A stretch of DNA of 48,637 bases from Chloroflexota bacterium (GTDB taxonomy: Bacteria; Chloroflexota; UBA6077; CF-72), in the NCBI GenBank assembly GCA_019247515.1, contig JAFAOS010000453.1, forward strand, positions 1 to 48,637. The letters run 5' to 3'. The translations under genes and the position numbers were made by a program. Every line of letters begins with the position of its first letter. Position 1 is the first letter of the stretch. Below, one piece after another: positions 1-5,902 of the stretch. The notes under the pieces are model-generated. The model saw nothing but the letters and a program-made list of their open reading frames with translations. It ran no database searches and was not told where the DNA came from.

Positions 1-208
1 AGTCCCGTCGCGGCCGAACTCGATGCAGTGTAGTTTGGTCTGTCCTCTGCTTTACCGGAACAGATGTCATGCATCAGTGTCGCACGAGCCCACCCATCAC
101 CGGTAGTCTCCCCCAGCCGCGTATTACCCAAGCTTCTTTAAGTAGTAAGCACGGGCTGACTGACCGAGCGGTGGATTCCGCAAGTTCCAGCCCCTGCACG
201 AAGGCGGG

Positions 209-288
209 TGTCATCCACAGAGCGGCAAAGATGCGTAACTCTACGCCGATCGCCAGACGCGATTCTTCGCTTTCGGCTCAGAATGACA
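209..288 (+). repeat. Short MITE-like element, copy 1
   Basis: About 80 bp bounded by TGTCATCC on the left and TGACA on the right. Its interior (roughly 231-280) closely matches the first part of the longer element at 4680-4855, sharing the stretch around CCAGACGCGATTCTTCGCTT with few changes. It looks like an internally deleted member of the family at 3022-3215 and 4680-4855. No coding capacity. The TGTCATCCTGAG-type end is a motif I recognise from dispersed intergenic repeats in several bacteria (memory, not a search). Confidence 0.55.
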
Positions 289-429
289 CGCATGTTTGGA
301 CTGGACCGACATCTTACGAGACGCTATACCAGGTCGGCCTCTGCACGTCGCCACATGACATTGCCCCTTACCCGATGGGGCGTCACACCGGACCGATTTT
401 TCCTCGAATCCGAATGCCGCGCCGTCAGC

Positions 430-501
430 GACTGCGGCTCTGGCTGCGACTGCGGCTCTGGCTGCGACTGCGGTTCTGGCTACGACTGCGGCTGTGGAGC
501 C
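430..501 (+). repeat. 18-bp tandem repeat, four copies
   Basis: Four consecutive 18-bp units of the form GACTGCGGCTCTGGCTGC at 430-447, 448-465, 466-483 and 484-501. The first two are identical, the third has two changes and the fourth is diverged at its end. Because 18 is a multiple of three, short open frames run through it, but no start or context supports a gene. Confidence 0.85.
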
Positions 502-523
502 TCCGGCCGTCGGGGTGACCGGC

Positions 524-676
524 ACAAGCTTGTCGTGTGACGCCTTCAGCTTGCCACGTGACGTTTTCAGCTCGCCTTGTGACGCTTGCAGGTTGCCGTG
601 TGACGCTTTCAGCTTGCCTTGTGACGCTTGCAGTTTGCCTTGTGAGGCTTGCAGCTTGCGAAGCGACGGTTGCTTT
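524..676 (+). repeat. 21-bp repeat array, left arm
   Basis: About seven 21-bp units of the type TTGCCTTGTGACGCTTTCAG, starting at 530, 551, 572, 593, 614, 635 and 656 (last one degenerate). Units differ mainly at the bases before GTGACG and at CTTTCAGC/CTTGCAGC. The array is the reverse complement of the one at 879-1087, and its outer edge (524-543) pairs perfectly over 20 bp with 1065-1084. There are no unique spacers, so it is not a CRISPR array. Confidence 0.9.
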
Positions 677-878
677 TGCGCGGTTGGCGTGACGGAGCTG
701 ACGCCTCGCGTGACGCCATCAACGCCGCTGACGAGGCTGGAGGCGTCACTCGCCAGCGCCCGGACGTTTCGGCGGAGTTGAAAGCGCGACGCCGCTCCGG
801 GAACCCTGCGCGATCGCCGCGCCGTCGGCTGAACGTGGCATATGTGGGGTGCACACCACCAGGTCATCAGTAGAACAC

Positions 879-1087
879 GTCACAACTGGAGCAGAAACCG
901 TCACGTGGCAAGCTGAAAGCGTCACGTGGCAAGCTGAAAGCGTCACATGGCAAGCTGCAAGCGTCACGTGGCAAGCTGAAGGCGTCACAGGGCGAGCTGA
1001 AAGCGTCACGTAGCAAGCTGAAAGCGTCACAAGGCAAGCTGAAAACGTCACGTGGCAAGCTGAAGCGTCACACGACAAGCTTGTACC
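879..1087 (-). repeat. 21-bp repeat array, right (inverted) arm
   Basis: About ten 21-bp units read on the plus strand as GTCACGTGGCAAGCTGAAAG plus one base, beginning at 879, 900, 921, 942, 963, 984, 1005, 1026, 1047 and 1067. The unit at 1047 is 20 bp. The units at 900 and 921 are identical. The array is the reverse complement of the left array (524-676), so the two arms and the ~200 bp between them could form one very large imperfect hairpin or cruciform upstream of the gene at 1299. Confidence 0.9.
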
Positions 1088-1162
1088 GTCAGCCGCGACG
1101 GACGGAGGCGCGACCGCGGCAAGCTGAACGTCACGCGGCAGAGGGCGGCTAGAGCCACTCCT

Positions 1163-1181
1163 GGAGTGGCGCTAGAGCGCC
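1163..1181. promoter_or_regulatory. Shared palindromic operator candidate, copy 1
   Basis: The 19-bp string GGAGTGGCGCTAGAGCGCC contains a perfect inverted repeat, GGCGCT-AG-AGCGCC (1168-1181). The identical 19 bp recurs at 5083-5101 ahead of the five-gene operon. Just upstream, GCCACTCC (1154-1161) forms a further inverted pair with GGAGTGGC (1163-1170). It lies 117 bp before the ATG at 1299. A regulator-binding site or a 5'-leader hairpin would both fit. Confidence 0.6.
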
Positions 1182-1298
1182 TGGCGCTAATGTGCCTGGA
1201 TGACACGTGCCGTTCGCGAAGGCGCCGGGGGTTGACGCGACGTGGCCGACGGCGACCCCGTGCGGGTGCCACCCAAGTCCAGGAGGGTTGAGATAGAC

Positions 1299-2975
1299 AT
1301 GCGGCCTGCTATACCCATCGACAGTTTCGAAGTAATTCCTCCCGCGCGTGACAGTGAAGGCGAATCGGAACGTTGGTCGTGGTCGGGCGGACGCGGACAA
1401 CGACAGTCGTCAAGCGCGCGCGCCCGTTGGCAGCCAGGCGCCTCCCAGTGGCAACGCCGTCAACAGGCAGCTCAACAACTCTCGCGTCCCCAGCAAGGTG
1501 CCCAGCAGTGGCAACGCCGTCAACAGGCGGCTCAACAACCCTCGCGTTCCCAGCAGCGTGCCCAGCAGTGGCGGGGCCCTCAGCAACGTCGACCTGCGGA
1601 CCAATGGCAACGTTCCCAAGCGCGCCAACGTCCACAAAGTGCTGATCCGACTTATGCGCCGGCGTACACATATCAAGCCTGGCCGCCTCGGGGCATGTCC
1701 CCGCTAGGGCCCATCGACCAGCCGGCCTGGCAACCAGATGAGTACACCCGCTGGCTGCAGCACACCCTGAGCCTGGTCCTCGGAGTGGGCGTGCCCGAAT
1801 CTGGCTTCGTCGATCCAGAGACGCGGCGCGCTATCCAGGCTTTTCAGCGCGGACGAGGTCTGCCCGAAGATGGCGCGTTCGGCCCCGCTACCACCGCCGC
1901 GTTGATGGCCTCGATCTCCAATTTCGGTGGCGACTCACCCGTGCCCGCCCAGGGCTGGGAAAATCAGGAAGTCCAGGAGCAGCCCGCGAGCGCTCGCCCC
2001 ACAGGTGGTGCATACCCGACCACGCCGCCATCGGACCTCACGGCTGCCGAGCACGCCCAACTGGCCCGCCTCACTCGCGACGCCCAGACGCAATTCAACC
2101 AACTGCGCCGGGACATCAGCGGCTATACCGGGGTTGCTCGTCGCGAAGCCGAGCGCGGCTTGCGGGTACTCCTGTTGCGGGGCTTGCTTCGGACTCAGGC
2201 GAAGCTTCTTTCCGAGCTGATCCAACTGTCACGGATCGCCCGCCTGCCGCCAGGCTGGACCGCTAATGCCCGTGCGCTCATGGTGGGCAACGTCCTGTAC
2301 AACCTCGCTTTTCCAGAGACGATCAACCAGGGCGGCAATGACCGCCTGGGCGGCAAGCCGGACCTGACCTGCTTCTCGGCATCGACCCAGATCCTGCTCG
2401 CTCGACGCTTTCCAGCAACATACGTGCGACTGACCGTCGAGCTGGCGACGACGAGACGCTGCACGTTTCCGGGCGGCGACACCATCGGACCGCTGGAGTT
2501 TCGGTCTACGAGCCTGTACAAGAGCCTCGAAAGTGTGCTGCTTCAGACGGCGTTTGATACGTTCTTCAAGACCCGGGCGATCGTCGGTTCATACACGCCC
2601 GGTGACGAGCTCAAAGTGCACCGACAAGTCTTCGGTCTGACCCGTCCCCCACGCTATGCGACGTATCAAAGTCGCGCCGCGATGACCGCCGCATTTCGTC
2701 GGGCCTTCGTGATCAATGGCGGCAACACCAGGCTGTGGGAAATCGCCAACCTTTGCACCGGCAGCCAACCTCAATGTGGCAATCATTGCGTCGTGGTCAC
2801 GCGCTGCACCAACGGCCGCGTCTATTTTTACAATCCCTGGGCCAACGAAGAGGAGAAGAACACGATGTTTGGTTCTTCAGCCGTCAGCGTTTCGGGGTTT
2901 GGCGAACGTCCGGCTGAATCCAGCATGAGCCAGGCTGACTTCGAGAACCAGTTGACAACCGTTTTCCACAACTAG
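1299..2975 (+). CDS. Peptidoglycan-binding protein with cysteine-peptidase-like C-terminus
   Basis: 558 residues from the ATG at 1299. AGGAGG at 1281-1286 supports this start over an in-frame GTG at 1242. Residues ~40-130 are Gln/Arg/Trp-rich low complexity built from a 60-bp DNA repeat (1441-1620) encoding units like QWQRRQQAAQQ. Residues ~155-210 form a peptidoglycan_binding_1 domain (LQHTLSLVLGVGV, then GFVDPETRRAIQAFQRGRGLPEDGAFGPAT). The C-terminal ~200 residues carry TCFSAST (Cys358), GNHCVVVT (His496) and FYNPW (Asn512), the Cys-His-Asn order of papain-like peptidases. That is inference from motif order only. No Sec signal peptide or membrane segment is visible although the binding domain implies cell-wall contact. 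It shares the palindrome at 1163-1181 with the operon from 5143. Confidence 0.75.
   Translation: MRPAIPIDSFEVIPPARDSEGESERWSWSGGRGQRQSSSARARWQPGASQWQRRQQAAQQLSRPQQGAQQWQRRQQAAQQPSRSQQRAQQWRGPQQRRPADQWQRSQARQRPQSADPTYAPAYTYQAWPPRGMSPLGPIDQPAWQPDEYTRWLQHTLSLVLGVGVPESGFVDPETRRAIQAFQRGRGLPEDGAFGPATTAALMASISNFGGDSPVPAQGWENQEVQEQPASARPTGGAYPTTPPSDLTAAEHAQLARLTRDAQTQFNQLRRDISGYTGVARREAERGLRVLLLRGLLRTQAKLLSELIQLSRIARLPPGWTANARALMVGNVLYNLAFPETINQGGNDRLGGKPDLTCFSASTQILLARRFPATYVRLTVELATTRRCTFPGGDTIGPLEFRSTSLYKSLESVLLQTAFDTFFKTRAIVGSYTPGDELKVHRQVFGLTRPPRYATYQSRAAMTAAFRRAFVINGGNTRLWEIANLCTGSQPQCGNHCVVVTRCTNGRVYFYNPWANEEEKNTMFGSSAVSVSGFGERPAESSMSQADFENQLTTVFHN
1441..1620 (+). repeat. 60-bp in-frame coding repeat
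   Basis: Three 60-bp units at 1441-1500, 1501-1560 and a diverged one at 1561-1620, each beginning CCCAGCAGTGGCAACGCC or close to it. They encode the Gln/Arg-rich linker of the peptidoglycan-binding protein. The first two differ at only a few positions, so the expansion is recent. Confidence 0.85.
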
Positions 2976-3021
2976 ACTGGTGTCCCAGACATTCATGGAT
3001 GAATCCCAGCTGCGTGGCGAT

Positions 3022-3215
3022 TGTCATTCTGAGGACTCCATGCGTCGCACACGCGCCAGCGGCGATGAAACTATTCCCTCCCTTTGGGGTCGTCACTAAC
3101 GATGTCGACGGACATTTTCGTGGGACACGAAGCCGAACAATCCGCCTCTCCCGGCGAGCCGAGAAGCCGCGGATCCCTCGCTGGGCTCAGCATGGCAGCA
3201 GGCGTCGGGATGACA
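3022..3215 (-). mobile_element. MITE-like element, copy 2 (inverted)
   Basis: About 194 bp bounded by TGTCATTCTGAG at the left and TGACA at the right. Read on the minus strand it matches 4680-4855 over most of its length, for example CCACGAAAA-GTCCGTCGAC, CGTTAGTGACGA-CCCAAAG and CGCTGGCGCGTGTGCGACGC. It contains no open frame of substance, which fits a non-autonomous element. Together with the plus-strand copy it brackets the regulator gene at 3623-4636. Confidence 0.65.
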
Positions 3216-3492
3216 GTGTGATTCAGATTGGTGCGAACTTCTGTGACGCGACACTCGCTGCCGGCTTCGCATGTTAAATCTGAAGCCGACCGATTTACAA
3301 ACGGGCTTTCCTCGGGTACTCTCGGTTGGTCCTCCAGGCGCGGCCGCCGGGGGGTAGTGACGACACGGTCGTCCAGGCCGCGCCCTCGGGCCAGGCCGCC
3401 GCATGGGGCAAGCCACCGAAAGTGAGGTGTGGCTGAATGCGTCTTTCGCGCGCGCGGCGAAATATATCTATACGGGGGCAGGTCGACGGAAC

Positions 3493-3511
3493 TTCTAGAG
3501 AAAATCTAGAA
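3493..3511. promoter_or_regulatory. Perfect inverted repeat upstream of the regulator
   Basis: TTCTAGA-GAAAA-TCTAGAA, two perfect 7-bp arms around a 5-bp spacer, in an A/T-rich island that stands out from the GC-rich surroundings. It lies 111 bp upstream of the ATG at 3623 and just downstream of a TATA-rich patch. This looks like a dimeric repressor or autoregulatory operator. Which protein binds it is unknown. Confidence 0.45.
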
Positions 3512-3622
3512 CGCCCGACGTACTGAATCCAGAGAACGCATCTTTAGCATAAAGCCGCTTTCGATATGGGAAGTCGCTTCTGCATGCAGGCGGAGTCTGG
3601 GAACGATTGAGATGCAGCTTCA

Positions 3623-4636
3623 ATGATCGGCGACGAAGACGACGCGATTCGTGACGCGTTTTCAGACGTCGACGATCGCGCCTTGCAGTTCCGCCTGGCC
3701 TGCCAACGGCTGCGCGAGGCGCAGCAACGCTTCACCATGGCCCTGGATGCGTTCATGGAGACGACCGAGCAGTGTTGGCAGGTTCTGTCCATAAATGCGG
3801 AGCAGGCGACGCGTGAGGATGCACCCGGCGTGAGGAGCGGGCTGCCGCCACCACTCCGCATCGGCTGCTTCGGACGCTTTCAGGTGCACAAGTCGAACCA
3901 GCTGGTCGCACCATGTCAGAACCGCAATGGTCAAACGATCCTTCGCTACCTCGCCGCGCAGCCGCGCCACCGCGAGCACGGTGACGTGTTGATGGACGTG
4001 CTCTGGCCAGACGACCCGCCGGAGGTTGCTCGCCACAAGTTGCACTGCGCGATCAGCGCTCTGCGGGTGTCTTTGAATGGCAGGTCGTTCTCGCGCAAGC
4101 GCGAAGGGTACGTGGTGCATGAAGAAGGCACGTACGGCCTCGGCCACCCGACGCGCCTGGAAATCGACGCCGACATGCTTCTTGCCGGTTACACGGCTGG
4201 TCAGCGTGCCGGCGGCAAGGCGGCAATAACCCATTACGAGGCAGCGTGTCGACTGTACTCCGGCCCGTTTTTGCCCGAGGACCTGTATGCCGAGTGGTCA
4301 CAAATCCGGCGCCAGCAGGTGACGCAGGCCTACCTCAGCATGTGCGGTGCGGTGACCGAGCACCTGCAGACGACGTGCAAGTGGGATGCTGCCGCCGACT
4401 GGGCGCTGCGGATTCTCGAGGAGAATCATTGCGACGAAAGCGCGTACCGGCAGCTCATGCGCGCGTACGCCTGCCAGGGAAAGCGTTCGGAAGCTATACG
4501 CCAGTTCCGGCGCTGCGAGCACGTGCTGGAGGACGAGCTCGGTGTCCGGCCGATGCAAGATACGCGGGCGCTGTTCGATTGCATCGTCCGCGGCGAGACA
4601 CTGCCGGTCTCTGGAAACCAGGTCAGCTTCACTTGA
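3623..4636 (+). CDS. SARP/BTAD-family transcriptional activator
   Basis: 337 residues. Residues 1-70 are a helical N-terminal extension. Residues ~75-165 look like the winged-helix DNA-binding domain of the OmpR/SARP type (LRIGCFGRFQVH, then LWPDDPPEVARHKLHCAISALR). Residues ~185-330 match the bacterial transcriptional activation domain (AACRLYSGPFLPEDLYAEW, EENHCDESAYRQLMRAYA, FRRCEHVLEDELGVRP), an all-helical TPR-like fold. Such regulators activate specialised gene clusters by binding direct repeats near promoters. A 22-bp direct repeat lies downstream at 4919-4962, ahead of the operon from 5143, which it may control. No strong Shine-Dalgarno precedes the ATG. The gene is bracketed by inverted MITE-like elements. 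Confidence 0.85.
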   Translation: MIGDEDDAIRDAFSDVDDRALQFRLACQRLREAQQRFTMALDAFMETTEQCWQVLSINAEQATREDAPGVRSGLPPPLRIGCFGRFQVHKSNQLVAPCQNRNGQTILRYLAAQPRHREHGDVLMDVLWPDDPPEVARHKLHCAISALRVSLNGRSFSRKREGYVVHEEGTYGLGHPTRLEIDADMLLAGYTAGQRAGGKAAITHYEAACRLYSGPFLPEDLYAEWSQIRRQQVTQAYLSMCGAVTEHLQTTCKWDAAADWALRILEENHCDESAYRQLMRAYACQGKRSEAIRQFRRCEHVLEDELGVRPMQDTRALFDCIVRGETLPVSGNQVSFT

Positions 4637-4679
4637 GTGGCGGGCTCCGTTGCTCGCAGGCCCCATACGAGCAGGGTCG

Positions 4680-4855
4680 TGTCATCCTGAGCGCAGCGAA
4701 GGATCCGTAACTCCTGCGCCGACCACCAGACGCGGATTCTTCGCTTTGGGCTCCCACGAAAAGGTCCGTCGACCTCGTTAGTGACGAGCCCAAAGAGAAA
4801 GAACAGTTTCATGGCCGCTGGCGCGTGTGCGACGCATGGAGTCCTCTGAGTGACA
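4680..4855 (+). mobile_element. MITE-like element, copy 3
   Basis: About 176 bp bounded by TGTCATCCTGAG at the left and CTCTGAGTGACA at the right, so the ends are imperfect terminal inverted repeats. It is closely similar, in inverted orientation, to 3022-3215, and its first half matches the short copy at 209-288. No coding capacity. The pair flanks the SARP-type regulator. Confidence 0.65.
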
Positions 4856-4918
4856 CGCACGGTAGCCGATTAGTATTGAGCCCGGCACCATCAGCGAGCG
4901 CGCCGGCGGGTTGCCATT

Positions 4919-4962
4919 CGTTTGGACAGGACCTGCAACTCGTTTGGACACGACCTGCAACT
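4919..4962 (+). promoter_or_regulatory. 22-bp direct repeat, candidate SARP binding site
   Basis: Two adjacent 22-bp units (4919-4940 and 4941-4962), CGTTTGGACA(G/C)GACCTGCAACT, identical but for one base. SARP regulators are known to bind short direct repeats spaced by 11 or 22 bp just upstream of -10 elements. GACACT at 4967-4972 would then be a weak -10. The gene immediately upstream encodes a SARP/BTAD protein, so this is a reasonable target, but the link is inference. Confidence 0.5.
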
Positions 4963-4970
4963 TGGAGACA

Positions 4971-5010
4971 CTGCACTCCACTGCGCTCCACTGCACTGAA
5001 CTGCACCACC
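4971..5010 (+). repeat. 10-bp tandem repeat
   Basis: Four consecutive 10-bp units CTGCACTCCA, CTGCGCTCCA, CTGCACTGAA, CTGCACCACC. Ten base pairs is close to one helical turn, so repeated sites would lie on the same face of DNA. They sit directly after the 22-bp direct repeat in the operon's control region. Confidence 0.75.
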
Positions 5011-5082
5011 GCTCGCGGTTGCGAAGCAAGGCACTGGATCGTCCGACGGTTCATGCGAATAGACGGCCCGTAGAAGAGCGTC

Positions 5083-5101
5083 GGAGTGGCGCTAGAGCGC
5101 C
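5083..5101. promoter_or_regulatory. Shared palindromic operator candidate, copy 2
   Basis: Identical 19-bp GGAGTGGCGCTAGAGCGCC with perfect arms GGCGCT and AGCGCC, as at 1163-1181. It lies 41 bp upstream of the GTG at 5143, so it could be in the 5' leader or overlap the promoter. The flanking sequence of the two copies differs, which points to selection on the site rather than recent duplication of the region. Confidence 0.6.
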
Positions 5102-5142
5102 GATGTGTAGCGTGGGTCCAACTCATCTCTGAGGAGGACACC

Positions 5143-5898
5143 GTGCACGACATCGGACGGACCCAGGCGGAGTACTGGGGTGGCGCAACTCCCGGCTACA
5201 GCGGGGAGTACGGGTACAGCGGAGAGTTCGGCTCCAACGGTGCATACGAGGCCGAGGCCGAGGCCGAATACGGACTGCCCGGCGAAGCGGGCGAATACGA
5301 CTTCGCCGGCGAACAGGAGTATTACGGCGAGTCAGAAAACCTCTTCAGCGAGGCAGAAGAGATGGAGCTGGCAACCGAGTTACTCGGGGTCGCCAGCGAG
5401 GACGAGCTCGACCAGTTCATCGGCGACTTGCTGCGCAAGGCCTCGAGCGTGGTCGGTAAGGCGATTTCGTCACCTGTCGGACAGGCGCTCGGCGGCATGA
5501 TCAAGAACGTCGCCAGGCAGGCACTGCCAATGGTCGGCGGCGCGCTCGGCAACATCGTGATGCCCGGCGTCGGTGGCGCGATTGGCTCGCAGCTCGCCAA
5601 CACCGCTGGCCAGATGTTTGGCCTCGAGCTGGAAGGTCTGAGTCAGGAAGACCAGGAATATGAGGCGGCGCGGCGGGTCGTGCGCCTCGGAGGGGCTGCC
5701 GTCGAGAACGCGGCCGCGGCGCCGCCCTCGGCTCCGCCCGCGGCGGCCGCCCGCGCTGCCATCGAGAGCGCCGCGCAGACGCACGCGCCTGGACTCATTA
5801 CACCTCCCAACTATGGCTTTGGTGAGCCAAATGAGCCGACCCGCCAATCGGGGCGGTGGTACCGCCGCGGCGCGCGGATTGTCCTGGTCGGAGTGTAG
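5143..5898 (+). CDS. Small acidic/Gly-rich protein with amphipathic glycine-zipper core
   Basis: 251 residues from GTG 5143, chosen because GAGGAGG (5131-5137) lies at correct spacing; an in-frame ATG at 5086 lacks one. Residues ~10-75 are a disordered Tyr/Gly/Glu-rich segment (YSGEYGYSGEFG, EAEAEAEYG). Residues ~82-105 are helical (EEMELATELLGVASEDELDQFIGDLL). Residues ~105-165 form a Gly/Ala-rich amphipathic region (SPVGQALGGMIKNVARQALP, GVGGAIGSQLANTAGQMFG) resembling glycine-zipper membrane-active proteins. The tail is Ala/Pro-rich. No signal peptide. I recall proteins of this layout as unnamed hypotheticals next to peptidoglycan hydrolases in diverse bacteria, but cannot name a family. 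First gene of the operon 5143-12554. Confidence 0.75.
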   Translation: MHDIGRTQAEYWGGATPGYSGEYGYSGEFGSNGAYEAEAEAEYGLPGEAGEYDFAGEQEYYGESENLFSEAEEMELATELLGVASEDELDQFIGDLLRKASSVVGKAISSPVGQALGGMIKNVARQALPMVGGALGNIVMPGVGGAIGSQLANTAGQMFGLELEGLSQEDQEYEAARRVVRLGGAAVENAAAAPPSAPPAAAARAAIESAAQTHAPGLITPPNYGFGEPNEPTRQSGRWYRRGARIVLVGV

Positions 5899-5902
5899 CC
5901 AC

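Larger units (their letters stand above)
1..1298. other. Repeat-rich region without a convincing gene
   Basis: No open frame here has protein-like composition. The longer ones are translations of the 18-bp and 21-bp repeats, and because both periods are multiples of three, several frames stay open on both strands. The region holds the short MITE-like element (209-288), the 18-bp tandem (430-501), the two inverted 21-bp arrays (524-676, 879-1087) and the shared palindrome (1163-1181). Bases 1-208 and 289-429 show nothing I can name. Confidence 0.7.
2976..3622. other. Intergenic region ahead of the SARP-type regulator
   Basis: Holds the inverted MITE-like element (3022-3215). After it, 3216-3440 is GC-rich with nothing I recognise. 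A locally A/T-rich stretch at 3461-3473 (AATATATCTATAC) and the TTCTAGA palindrome at 3493-3511 lie 112-160 bp before the regulator's start and are plausible promoter/operator sequence. No convincing -35 box is seen, and no coding frame looks real. Confidence 0.55.
4637..5142. other. Intergenic control region of the five-gene operon
   Basis: Contains, in order, the MITE-like element (4680-4855), a 22-bp direct repeat (4919-4962), a 10-bp tandem repeat (4971-5010) and the shared palindrome (5083-5101). A Shine-Dalgarno sequence follows at 5132-5137 before the GTG at 5143. No open frame here looks coding. The density of repeats suggests complex regulation. Confidence 0.6.

Noticed and set aside
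241-1058. Open frames with 7-residue periodicity (K-L-K-A-S-H-type or S-A-C-H-V-T-L-type)
   Set aside because: They are translations of 21-bp DNA repeats. Several frames on both strands are equally open, with no ribosome site or protein-like composition.
524-1087. CRISPR-like array
   Set aside because: The 21-bp units are contiguous with no unique spacers, and no cas genes are in the window.
5660-5902. Longer start for the HExxH protein
   Set aside because: It would be an Arg/Pro-rich shadow of the upstream gene; GTG 5903 has a proper ribosome site just after the upstream stop.
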